Assembly: GCA_023300065.1 (NCBI GenBank)
Contig: JALZWJ010000237.1
Location: 1-15,475, forward strand
Direction of reading: 5' to 3'
DNA: 15,475 bases
Origin: Akkermansiaceae bacterium
GTDB taxonomy: Bacteria > Verrucomicrobiota > Verrucomicrobiia > Verrucomicrobiales > Akkermansiaceae
The notes under the pieces are model-generated. The model searched no databases. It was not told the origin of the DNA and saw nothing but the letters and a program-made list of their open reading frames with translations. Below are positions 6,944 to 14,083 of this stretch, piece by piece (positions within the stretch are counted from its first letter, which is position 1; each line of letters opens with the position of its first letter). The translations under genes were made by a program, and so were the position numbers.

Positions 6944-7013
6944 TAGACCCCCCGCTGGGTCTAAACATTTTCAATGAAGCTTGTCCTGTAGATGGTGGGG
7001 GGTAGTATCCCCC
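6944..7013 (+). promoter_or_regulatory. Two small hairpins upstream of the AGCS transporter gene
   Basis: A perfect 7-bp inverted repeat TAGACCC (6944-6950) / GGGTCTA (6957-6963) is followed by a G-run/C-run pair, GGGGGG (6997-7002) / CCCCC (7009-7013), whose 3' arm ends five bases before the ATG at 7019. They may structure the 5' leader and influence translation initiation. I found no match to a glycine or other known riboswitch consensus. Confidence 0.4.
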
Positions 7014-7018
7014 GCAAG

Positions 7019-8794
7019 ATGAAACTGCACCTTCTCATTGGGGCCTTTTGGCTTGCTCTTCTAGCTCCTTCCTTCAGTCAGGAACCTACGCCAGATCAAA
7101 CGATCGGCGAGAAATTCGACAAGCTCTTGAAACCGATCGCCGAGGCTGCCGATTTTGTGGTATTCTACAGTATCCCGGTAGGGAACGATCAGAGCATCCC
7201 CGTCGTTCTTATTCTCTTAGCCGCCACGGCACTTTTCCTGACCATCTATTTCAAGTTCATCAACTTACGCTCGTTCAAGTTAGCGGTGAATACGGTGCGG
7301 GGTAAATACAGCGCTAAGGATGACCCGGGTCAAATCACCCATTTCCAAGCCCTCTCGACAGCTCTTTCCGCAACGGTCGGCCTTGGGAACATCGCCGGTG
7401 TAGCCGTAGCAATTGGCTTGGGTGGGCCGGGTGCTGTCTTCTGGATGGTGCTCATGGGTTTTCTCGGCATGACTTCTAAGTTTACGGAATGCACATTGGG
7501 CGTGAAATACCGGAAGATCGATGCCGACGGCAAGGTTCTCGGAGGAGGCATGTTGTATCTGAAGGATGGCCTGGCCGAGCGGGGGTTTCCTCGCTTCGGT
7601 AAAATCTTAGCGATCATTTTCGCTGTGGCCTGCGTGGGTGGTGCCATCGGTGCCGGCAACATGTTCCAGATTAATCAATCGACCGCTCAGGTCGTGGAGA
7701 CCTTTAACCTACCGGATGACAAGAAGTGGCTTTTCGGCCTAATCGTCGCAGTGGTCGTCGGATCCGTCATTATCGGTGGGATTAAATCGATTGCGAAGGT
7801 GACCTCGCTCTTGGTTCCGGTCATGACACTCGTTTACGTCTCCGCATGTGTCGTTGTCCTTGTGGGTCATTTCTCTGAAATCCCTGCGGCGCTTGGGGTG
7901 ATTGTTGAGCACGCCTTTTCGGGAGAAGCTGCGATTGGAGGATTTATTGGTGGCCTCATTCAGGGCATTAAACGCGGAGTGTTTTCGAATGAAGCGGGCC
8001 TTGGCTCAGCTGCCATTGCACACGCTGCGGTCAAGACGCGGCGACCAGCGAGTGAAGGAGTGGTGGCTCTCTTGGAGCCCTTTATCGATACCGTCGTCAT
8101 CTGTTTGATGTCAGCTCTCGTCATCGTTACGACGGGAGTTTGGAAGGCGGATGCCAGCACTGAAGGTGATGTCTCTCTCTATGCTGAGCCTAACATCAGC
8201 TCGGAAGTCGTCTATGCCGCTCCATCCGATAGCTTGGTGAAGGTCATCTCTCTTGAAGAAGCCGATCTCAGAAATGATCTCGTCGGAGCGTCTTTAGCAT
8301 CTGCCGCCGCCGATAAGAAAGAGTGGGTGCAAGTCAACCTCACTGAATTCGATCAAAAAGGTTTCCTTCAGACCTCAGGTTTACAAGACCGCACTGGATG
8401 GGGCGGGGGCATTTGGCTCACCTCACGCTCCTTTGGATCTGTGATTAGCTGGTTCCCTTATGTGCTCACGATCGCAGTGGTGCTGTTCGCATTTTCGACC
8501 ATGATTTGCTGGTATTATTACGGTGAACAGGCTTTGGGATTCTTGGTGAATAACAACCCGATCGCGCTCTTCGCCTTTAAAATCTTCTTCTGTTTCTGCA
8601 TCGTGGTCGGAGCTGCGGCCTCTCTCGGCAATGTTCTCCTGCTTTCCGATGCCATGTATTTTGCAATGGTTCTACCAAACCTCATCGGCCTCTATTTCCT
8701 CCTCCCAGTAGTGAAAAAGGAATTACAGAGATTCCAAGACTTCGTGAAACGAGTGGATGCAGGAGCATCTCCTGAAGAGGCTGATAACTCATGA
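7019..8794 (+). CDS. AGCS-family alanine/glycine:cation symporter with SH3b-like insertion
   Basis: A 591-residue inner-membrane sodium:alanine/glycine symporter. Seen: a signal-peptide-like N terminus (MKLHLLIGAFWLALLAPSFS), an extra outside segment of about 40 residues, then the AGCS core with many membrane helices and the signature TALSATVGLGNIAGVAVAIGLGGPG; also GAGNMFQINQ and GVFSNEAGLGSAAIAHA. About 75-80 residues are inserted after VIVTTGVW (about residues 381-458; bases 8150-8400), where homologues have a short loop. The insert reads like a bacterial SH3 domain (VSLYAEPNISSEVVYAAPSD, KEWVQVNL, GFLQTSGL). I chose ATG 7019 over the in-frame ATG 6992 because it gives a clean signal sequence. 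The last four bases (ATGA) overlap the helicase start. Confidence 0.92.
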   Translation: MKLHLLIGAFWLALLAPSFSQEPTPDQTIGEKFDKLLKPIAEAADFVVFYSIPVGNDQSIPVVLILLAATALFLTIYFKFINLRSFKLAVNTVRGKYSAKDDPGQITHFQALSTALSATVGLGNIAGVAVAIGLGGPGAVFWMVLMGFLGMTSKFTECTLGVKYRKIDADGKVLGGGMLYLKDGLAERGFPRFGKILAIIFAVACVGGAIGAGNMFQINQSTAQVVETFNLPDDKKWLFGLIVAVVVGSVIIGGIKSIAKVTSLLVPVMTLVYVSACVVVLVGHFSEIPAALGVIVEHAFSGEAAIGGFIGGLIQGIKRGVFSNEAGLGSAAIAHAAVKTRRPASEGVVALLEPFIDTVVICLMSALVIVTTGVWKADASTEGDVSLYAEPNISSEVVYAAPSDSLVKVISLEEADLRNDLVGASLASAAADKKEWVQVNLTEFDQKGFLQTSGLQDRTGWGGGIWLTSRSFGSVISWFPYVLTIAVVLFAFSTMICWYYYGEQALGFLVNNNPIALFAFKIFFCFCIVVGAAASLGNVLLLSDAMYFAMVLPNLIGLYFLLPVVKKELQRFQDFVKRVDAGASPEEADNS

Positions 8795-10812
8795 GTCGTA
8801 AATACCAATTGAAGCAAGCCCCTCAGAAAGGGGTTTCAGGGATCGACTACGAGGCAGAACTCAACGAACAGCAATATGCTGCCGTGAGTTCTCCCCCGGG
8901 CCCAGCACTCGTGATCGCGGGCGCGGGATCTGGCAAGACACGCACCCTCACCTATCGGGTCGCTTACTTGCTCGATCAGGGAATTGACCCAAAGAGCCTC
9001 CTTCTCCTGACTTTTACCAATAAGGCGGCGAAGGAGATGATGGAACGGGTAAGCGAATTGATCCCGCTTGATTTGAGTGATCTCTGGAGTGGCACTTTTC
9101 ACTCGATCGGGAACCGCATCCTGCGCCGTCACGCTGATGAAATGGGCCTGACTCGTTCTTTCTCAATCATGGATCGGGATGATCAAAAATCGCTCATGAA
9201 CACGGTCGTAAAGGAGTGCGATATTGATACGCAGCAACGCCGTTTTCCGAAGGCCGATGTCCTGATCTCCATCTTCTCAATGGTCGAGAACACCGGCGTC
9301 ACTCTCGAAGACCTCCTCGAAGCCCGGTATCCTTACTTCGAGGAATGGGCGATCGAGATCGCACAAGTGGGCGAGGCTTACACCGCAAAAAAGCTGGATA
9401 CCAATTCAGTCGATTTTGATGACCTCCTCATCCTCCCGTTGAGGCTCCTAAAGAAAAACAAAGACCTCTGCGGCCTCTACCAAAAGCGCTTCCAATACCT
9501 CCTCGTCGATGAGTATCAGGATACCAATGCGGTCCAGAGCGAGCTCATCCACCTCCTCGCTCAGCCTCAGAATTCCGTCATGGTGGTGGGGGATGATGCT
9601 CAGTCGATCTACTCTTGGCGCGGCGCGGATATGGATAATATCCTCTCCTTTCCTGACCGTTATCCAGACGCCACGGTTTATAAAATTGAGACAAATTACC
9701 GCAGCGTTCCTGAGGTCCTAAGCCTCTCAAACGCCGCCATCTCAGCTAATAAAAAGCAGTTTCAAAAAACGCTCCGTGCCGCCCGCCCCGGTGGGGTCAT
9801 GATCCCCGCGTTGGTTCCTTTAGAGGACCCCAGATCTCAAGCGAACTTCATTGCACAGCGCGTGCAGGAACTCCGTGATGAGGGCATCGAGATGGAGGAG
9901 ATGGCGATCCTCTATCGGGCGCACCACCAGAGTTTAGAAATCCAAATGGAGCTGACCTCGCGGGGGATTCCTTTTGAAATCACGAGCGGTCTCCGCTTCT
10001 TCGAGCAGGCCCACGTGAAGGATGTTGCGGCCTTTATCCGTTTCGTAACAAACCGGCGAGATGAGGTGAGCTTTAAGCGCTTCTGCCTCCTTCTCCCCGG
10101 AGTGGGAGCCGTCACCGCGACGAAGCTGTGGCGCGCTTGGCTGAAGGTCGGGATCTCGCGCGATGAAAAACCACCCGAGCGTTTCTCTGATCACATGCTC
10201 AAGTTCTCCGTCCCCGCGAAGGCGAAAAAAGACTGGGAGCAGCTCTGCTACACGCTCGATGAATTAGTCCTCGGAGACGGTTACGCCCGCCCGGATGAGA
10301 TGATCACAAGTGTCCTCGAGGGAGTCTACGATGACTACATGAAGGAGAGCTTTGAGAACTACGATAACCGCCGTCAGGATATCGAGCAGCTCATCCTCTA
10401 CTCGGAGAGCTTCGACGATATCCTAGAACTCCTCGGCCAACTCTCGCTCATGAGCACCGCTGATGGCGATCCCTCTGGGAGCAAAAAGGCCGAGGAAGAT
10501 GAAGAAAAGGTCGTTTTATCCTCCATTCACCAGGCGAAGGGGCTGGAGTGGAAAGTCGTTTTCCTGATCTGGCTCACCGATGGTATGTTCCCTAATGGTC
10601 GTGTCCTAGAGGCCGATGACTTGAATATGTTTGAGGAAGAACGCCGCCTCTTTTACGTCGCGCTCACTCGGTCGAAGGATCAACTTTACCTCACCTACCC
10701 GCAGATTAACCCGAAGAGCTACACCGGCGATATCGTCACCCGACCCTCCCGTTTTCTGGACGATTGTCCGGAGGAAATGTTGGAGACTTGGGAGGTGGGC
10801 TCAACTTGGTAA
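8791..10812 (+). CDS. UvrD/PcrA/Rep-type superfamily 1A DNA helicase
   Basis: A 673-residue ATP-dependent 3'-5' DNA helicase involved in repair or replication restart. All helicase motifs are visible: Q motif LNEQQYAAV (24-32), Walker A GAGSGKTRTL (44-53), Ia LLTFTNKAAKEM, Ib SGTFHSIGNRILRRH, II LLVDEYQDTN (237-246), III VVGDDAQSIYSWRGA (265-279), IV near YKIETNYRSVPEV, V SSIHQAKGLEWKVVFL and VI EEERRLFYVALTRSKDQLYL. It ends soon after motif VI, so it lacks the longer C-terminal tail of PcrA/UvrD and is closer to a short UvrD-like helicase. The start overlaps the symporter stop as ATGA, implying translational coupling with a functionally unrelated gene. I do not assign uvrD, pcrA or rep. Confidence 0.95.
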   Translation: MSRKYQLKQAPQKGVSGIDYEAELNEQQYAAVSSPPGPALVIAGAGSGKTRTLTYRVAYLLDQGIDPKSLLLLTFTNKAAKEMMERVSELIPLDLSDLWSGTFHSIGNRILRRHADEMGLTRSFSIMDRDDQKSLMNTVVKECDIDTQQRRFPKADVLISIFSMVENTGVTLEDLLEARYPYFEEWAIEIAQVGEAYTAKKLDTNSVDFDDLLILPLRLLKKNKDLCGLYQKRFQYLLVDEYQDTNAVQSELIHLLAQPQNSVMVVGDDAQSIYSWRGADMDNILSFPDRYPDATVYKIETNYRSVPEVLSLSNAAISANKKQFQKTLRAARPGGVMIPALVPLEDPRSQANFIAQRVQELRDEGIEMEEMAILYRAHHQSLEIQMELTSRGIPFEITSGLRFFEQAHVKDVAAFIRFVTNRRDEVSFKRFCLLLPGVGAVTATKLWRAWLKVGISRDEKPPERFSDHMLKFSVPAKAKKDWEQLCYTLDELVLGDGYARPDEMITSVLEGVYDDYMKESFENYDNRRQDIEQLILYSESFDDILELLGQLSLMSTADGDPSGSKKAEEDEEKVVLSSIHQAKGLEWKVVFLIWLTDGMFPNGRVLEADDLNMFEEERRLFYVALTRSKDQLYLTYPQINPKSYTGDIVTRPSRFLDDCPEEMLETWEVGSTW

Positions 10813-10863
10813 ATGGGAGGTTGCAGGGGAGGTGGGATCGCTTATGGTTTCTCTACACCAGAC

Positions 10864-11850
10864 ATGAATCGTCTCATTGTAAATTTCCTAGCAGGCTTCC
10901 TTGCGTGTTTTTTGCTCACTCAATGTACTAGTCTACACTCTGGGGATGGCACGCGGACCAGCCGCCTTAAAGAGATCGGATACGAACCGGTCCCTTTACA
11001 AAAGGTGGCAGATGACTCCCGCTACTCCGCTGTTTTTAAGGTGAATGGCGAGCCAATGCGCTTCCTCATCGACTCCGGCGCGAACAGCACCGACGTGGAT
11101 CAAAAACTCGCCTCCTCGGTCGGGCTTCGCTCACGAGGTGGGGTCAAAGTCATCACACGAGGTGCCCTCGGTCGTGAGATTTCCAGTGGGCGGGGGACTG
11201 GCTCACTCCAGATTGGCTCCATGATCGCGCATGAATTTCCCTTCACTCTCGCTCCTAGCCATGGTCGCAAGACCTCTACTAGCAGTTACGCTGGGCAAGT
11301 CGGGCTCGATGCTCTCTCCGCCACCGGCACCTTGATCGATATCCCCGCCGCGCAAATGTGGGTTCCGGGGCCAAAGTCCGCTCGCGGGCGTAATCCTCAT
11401 AGCGGTGCCCTCGGATCCCGCTCGGGTCTCGGCAAGAAGGTCTTGAAATTGGGGACAGCGGGCCGCCTTCCACACCTCATCCTCAGCAGCAGCCTTAACG
11501 GACACCTCTTAACATGGGTCGTAGACACCGGCGCCGAGGTTTCAGTGATGGCCGCAGAGAGCTTCGACAAATTTAAGATCCCTAGCCGAGCCACCAACTC
11601 CCGCATGATCGATGCCTCCGGCGACCGCATCGCCCTCCGCCATGCCCGCCTAGAAAATCTCCGCTTTGGAGACGTAAATATTGCGGTCTTTGATCTCTCC
11701 GTCGCCCCCCTCGGGCAGGTCCAGCAATACTTCCGCGATGGCAGAGGCCGCCCCGTTGATGGCATCCTCGGGATGGACTTCCTCACCACCGGAGCCGCCC
11801 TGCTGGACTCCGGATCTGGCCTCCTTTACATGGGCCTACCACAGCGCTAA
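10864..11850 (+). CDS. Putative lipoprotein with two retropepsin-like aspartyl protease lobes
   Basis: A 328-residue exported protein with two aspartyl-protease half-sites. Seen: a signal sequence with a lipobox-like end LLTQC (Cys21; Gln at -1 is atypical); lobe 1 with MRFLIDSGANSTDVD (catalytic-type Asp70) and GQVGLDAL (144-151); lobe 2 with TWVVDTGAEVSVMA (Asp221) and VDGILGMDFL (298-307). Each lobe thus has the Asp-Ser/Thr-Gly loop and the later G-x-x-G-x-D element typical of retropepsin-like proteases, which normally dimerise from single lobes. I infer a pepsin-like pseudo-dimer in one chain, acting in the periplasm or at a membrane. An in-frame ATG at 10813, directly after the helicase stop, would add 17 residues ahead of the signal sequence; 10864 fits better. 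Substrate unknown. Confidence 0.8.
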   Translation: MNRLIVNFLAGFLACFLLTQCTSLHSGDGTRTSRLKEIGYEPVPLQKVADDSRYSAVFKVNGEPMRFLIDSGANSTDVDQKLASSVGLRSRGGVKVITRGALGREISSGRGTGSLQIGSMIAHEFPFTLAPSHGRKTSTSSYAGQVGLDALSATGTLIDIPAAQMWVPGPKSARGRNPHSGALGSRSGLGKKVLKLGTAGRLPHLILSSSLNGHLLTWVVDTGAEVSVMAAESFDKFKIPSRATNSRMIDASGDRIALRHARLENLRFGDVNIAVFDLSVAPLGQVQQYFRDGRGRPVDGILGMDFLTTGAALLDSGSGLLYMGLPQR

Positions 11851-11885
11851 GGCTTTAGTAACTGCCAAAAAAGCAGTGGCAAAAA

Positions 11886-12254
11886 ATGAGTGATTTAACC
11901 AACAGCTCCGGCGACTTCGACGTCATCGCCCACCTCATCCGTGACCGGCGCAAGCGGGTGCTACAAACGGCGAATCAAGAACTCGTCTCGTTATATTGGG
12001 AGGTCGGTAAAATCCTCCACGCCAAAACGGAAAGCGAAGACTGGGGGCAAAAGACGATTGAGGCGCTGGCGGCCCACTTAAAGTCGAGGTATCCTGACTT
12101 GAAAGGTTTCAGTCGCCGGGGGCTCTATCGGATGCGGCAGTTCTACGAAACCTACCCTGGTTCAATTGTGCCAACACTGTTGACACAATTGTCATGGAGT
12201 CATCATCTGTTGATTTTTAGTCAGTGCAAGCGCTCTGAGGAACGTGGGTTCTAG
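11886..12254 (+). CDS. YhcG/DUF1016 nuclease, N-terminal half (interrupted by TAG)
   Basis: The first 122 codons of a YhcG-family (DUF1016, PDDEXK) protein. Seen: the N-terminal DUF1016 domain with HLIRDRRKRVLQTANQELVSLYWEVGKIL, GFSRRGLYRMRQFYETY and LTQLSWSHHLLIFSQCKRSEERGF, then TAG. The next 212 codons continue in the same frame with the rest of the family domain, so this is the 5' part of a gene broken by one nonsense codon. Homologues typically read EREFY at this point; here it is ERGF then stop. The family occurs in accessory regions and its roles include nuclease activity linked to recombination or defence. A 29-bp near-palindrome lies in codons 93-102. Confidence 0.8.
   Translation: MSDLTNSSGDFDVIAHLIRDRRKRVLQTANQELVSLYWEVGKILHAKTESEDWGQKTIEALAAHLKSRYPDLKGFSRRGLYRMRQFYETYPGSIVPTLLTQLSWSHHLLIFSQCKRSEERGF
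12163..12191. repeat. 29-bp near-perfect palindrome inside the DUF1016 gene
   Basis: Arms CAATTGTGCCAACA (12163-12176) and TGTTGACACAATTG (12178-12191) flank a single central C; 13 of 14 positions pair. It lies in coding sequence (SIVPTLLTQLSW). It could form a strong hairpin or cruciform, or be a dimeric-protein binding site. Confidence 0.85.
12252..12254 (+). other. In-frame amber stop inside the YhcG/DUF1016 gene
   Basis: The TAG sits where the family usually has tyrosine (TAT or TAC), so one base change explains it. The codon after it is ATG, so translation could restart immediately (TAGATG). No frameshift is involved, since both halves share the frame. Confidence 0.85.
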
Positions 12255-12893
12255 ATGCAAACATCTCTGAAAGAGCAGTGGTCATTCAGAGAACTCCAAA
12301 GACAGCTCAAAGGGGCTCTTTTTGAGAGGATTGCTCTGAGCCCTCCCATTGTCTCGCCAGTTCTGAGGCAATTACATCCGACCGCTGAATCAGTCTTTAA
12401 AGATCACTATCTCGTCGAGTTCCTCAATCTCGCCTCTGATCATTCGGAATCTGATCTTCACAAAGGGCTGATCCAAAATCTCAAGAGATTCCTCACCGAG
12501 TTGGGGAGGGATTTCTGCTTCATCGGCTCTGAGCATCCTTTGCAAGTCGGGAATCAGGACTTCGCTCTTGATCTTCTCTTTTTCCATCGAGACTTGAATG
12601 CATTGGTCGCTATCGAGCTTAAGGTAGGGCGCTTTGAGCCAGAGCATCTAGGAAAGCTCAATTTCTATCTCGAAGCCTTGGATCGCGATTTCCGCAAGCC
12701 TCATGAAAATCCCAGCATCGGGCTCCTTCTTTGCGCTTCAAAGGATGATGAGGTCGTAGAGTATGCCCTGAGCCGTAGCCTCTCACCGGCACTGGTGGCT
12801 GAGTATCAAGCGAAGCTCCCTGATAAGGCGTTTTTACAAGCGAAGCTCCAAGAGTTTCTGGAGCAGTCGGATTTCTCCGAATCAAATTCGTAA
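12255..12893 (+). CDS. YhcG/DUF1016 PDDEXK nuclease, C-terminal half
   Basis: A 212-residue continuation of the interrupted YhcG-family gene. Seen: LKEQWSFRELQRQLKGALFERIALSPP, the segment joining the two family domains, then the PDDEXK nuclease domain with GLIQNLKRFLTELGRDFCFIG, the catalytic D in QDFALDLLFFH and the ExK in LVAIELKVGRFEPEHLGKLNFYLEALD, followed by SIGLLLCASKDDEVVEYAL. All nuclease residues are kept and no further stop occurs, so decay is recent or the fragment is still expressed from the ATG directly after the TAG. The gene ends 40 bases from the 3' end of a tRNA on the other strand, a common site for accessory DNA. Likely role: DNA nuclease associated with recombination or defence; substrate unknown. 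Confidence 0.82.
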   Translation: MQTSLKEQWSFRELQRQLKGALFERIALSPPIVSPVLRQLHPTAESVFKDHYLVEFLNLASDHSESDLHKGLIQNLKRFLTELGRDFCFIGSEHPLQVGNQDFALDLLFFHRDLNALVAIELKVGRFEPEHLGKLNFYLEALDRDFRKPHENPSIGLLLCASKDDEVVEYALSRSLSPALVAEYQAKLPDKAFLQAKLQEFLEQSDFSESNS

Positions 12894-12933
12894 GTTCTAG
12901 CGGGCTCAGGCTGACTTATCTTCGAACAAAAAC

Positions 12934-13010
12934 TGGTAGGGCCACAGGGACTTGAACCCTGGACCAAAGGATTATGAGTCCTCTGCTCTAACCAACTGAG
13001 CTACAGCCCC
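12934..13010 (-). tRNA. tRNA with CAT anticodon (elongator Met or Ile2)
   Basis: A complete 77-base cloverleaf read on the minus strand: acceptor GGGGCTG, D arm GCTC/GAGC, anticodon stem GAGGA/TCCTT with loop CTCATAA, variable loop TGGTC, T arm CAGGG-TTCAAGT-CCCTG, acceptor 3' strand TGGCCCT, discriminator A and an encoded CCA. The acceptor stem closes with a G1-U72 wobble and has two more wobbles at its base. The loop gives anticodon CAT. The anticodon stem lacks the three G-C pairs of initiator tRNA, so it is either elongator tRNA-Met or tRNA-Ile2, whose C34 is changed to lysidine by TilS. The sequence alone does not settle which. Confidence 0.95.
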
Positions 13011-13026
13011 AATTTTCGTCGGCGGA

Positions 13027-13054
13027 GATATACACTGCACAGTGGGGGAATCAA
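13027..13054 (-). promoter_or_regulatory. Likely promoter of the tRNA gene
   Basis: On the minus strand, TTGATT (-35; 13049-13054) and TATATC (-10; 13027-13032) are separated by 16 bases, each matching consensus in four of six positions. The -10 box ends 16 bases before the tRNA 5' end, as expected. The spacer contains the inverted repeat CACTG-CA-CAGTG (13033-13044). Confidence 0.5.
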
Positions 13055-13110
13055 GCCCTGTTCGCTTCGCGAGGCTTGTAGATTTCTGTTAAGAAGGTCA
13101 AAAAAGGTAC

Positions 13111-14082
13111 GTGGATTTTGCAGTCATCATACAGGCCATCCTCCCCGTCTACCTTTTGGTCGGGGTGGGCCTTGCTCTGCGTGGGTTGAAGGTCGTCACT
13201 GCTGAGATGGAGAAGGGGATGATCAAGCTCGTCATCCACTGCCTTTATCCCTGTCTCATTCTCGATAAAACTCTTGGAAATGACCTCGTCCGGCAAGTCG
13301 ATGTCCTCGCGTGGGGCGTGGGTTTAGGATTCGGCCTCATCATCATCGGGATGGCTTTGTCATACGCCGTGGCCCTCGTGCTGGGGCTCAAGCCGGGGAC
13401 TGGACGTCGCACTTTCTGTGTTGCGGTCGGGGTGCAAAATTACGGCTACATTGCCATCCCCTTACTCGCTGCGCTCTTTGTAGTTGGGCAGAATGAGCAA
13501 GTCTTCGGCGTTCTGTTCATCCATAGCCTCGGGGTGGAAATCGCCCTCTGGGTCGTGGGGGTCATGATTATGACCGGCTCGGCTTTTGGGAATCTGAAGC
13601 TCCTCATCAATGGTCCCACCGTCTCGGTGGTGCTGGGCGTGCTTCTCTCCGCCACCGGCGCTTGGCAGTTTCTCGATTCCTCCGGCGGCGGGGTCGCAGG
13701 CGGTGGCGTAAGGCAGGCCATGTCGTGGCTGGGGGCCTGCGCGTTTCCAATGGGCCTCGTTCTCATCGGGGCCACCATGTATGACCTCATCGGGAAAGAG
13801 AAACTCTCGCCAAAGATCGCCGCTGGCACGCTCGTAGTCCGGCTTGCGGTCATGCCGTTCATTTTTCTCGCGGCCGCGAAGTGGCTCCCGCTCATCCCTG
13901 AGCTTAAGCAAGTCCTCGTCGTGCAAGCCGCCATGCCCGCTGCGGTCAGCCCCATTCTTGTCGCGCGTCACTACGGCGGGAGCCCCGGCGTTGCGGTGCA
14001 GGCTGTCATCGCCAGTTCCATCGTAGCTCTTGTCACAATGCCACTCTGGATTTCTTACGGAATTCGGTTAGTCTTTGGATAA
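13111..14082 (+). CDS. AEC (auxin efflux carrier)-family transporter
   Basis: A 323-residue inner-membrane carrier of the AEC family, whose bacterial members export or exchange organic acids such as malate or malonate. Seen: about ten hydrophobic helices along the whole protein, starting FAVIIQAILPVYLLVGVGLAL, with the conserved second-segment LVIHCLYPCLIL, the NYGYIAIPL motif after the first long loop (GVQNYGYIAIPLLAAL), a central Gly-rich hydrophilic loop, and the C-terminal QAAMPAAVSPILVARHYGG motif. The start is GTG, preceded by AAAAAAGG (13100-13107) and AAGAAGG (13091-13097); the first internal ATG would remove the first helix. The hydrolase gene begins one base after the stop, so the two are coupled. 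The substrate cannot be read from sequence. Confidence 0.9.
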   Translation: MDFAVIIQAILPVYLLVGVGLALRGLKVVTAEMEKGMIKLVIHCLYPCLILDKTLGNDLVRQVDVLAWGVGLGFGLIIIGMALSYAVALVLGLKPGTGRRTFCVAVGVQNYGYIAIPLLAALFVVGQNEQVFGVLFIHSLGVEIALWVVGVMIMTGSAFGNLKLLINGPTVSVVLGVLLSATGAWQFLDSSGGGVAGGGVRQAMSWLGACAFPMGLVLIGATMYDLIGKEKLSPKIAAGTLVVRLAVMPFIFLAAAKWLPLIPELKQVLVVQAAMPAAVSPILVARHYGGSPGVAVQAVIASSIVALVTMPLWISYGIRLVFG

Positions 14083-14083
14083 G

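Noticed and set aside
11833..11845. A match of TGGGCCTACCA to the tRNA 3' end (TGGCCCTACCA), considered as an attachment-site repeat
   Set aside because: It has one mismatch, is inverted relative to the tRNA rather than direct, and lies in the conserved end of the protease coding sequence.
11862..11885. Small inverted repeat (ACTGC/GCAGT or TGCCA/TGGCA) before the DUF1016 gene, considered as a terminator
   Set aside because: It is followed by A residues, not T, on the plus strand, and has only five pairs.
13446..13971. Two long minus-strand frames of 169 codons opposite the AEC transporter
   Set aside because: They are shadows of the GC-rich coding strand, overlap each other, have no known motifs and lie inside a well-supported membrane protein gene.
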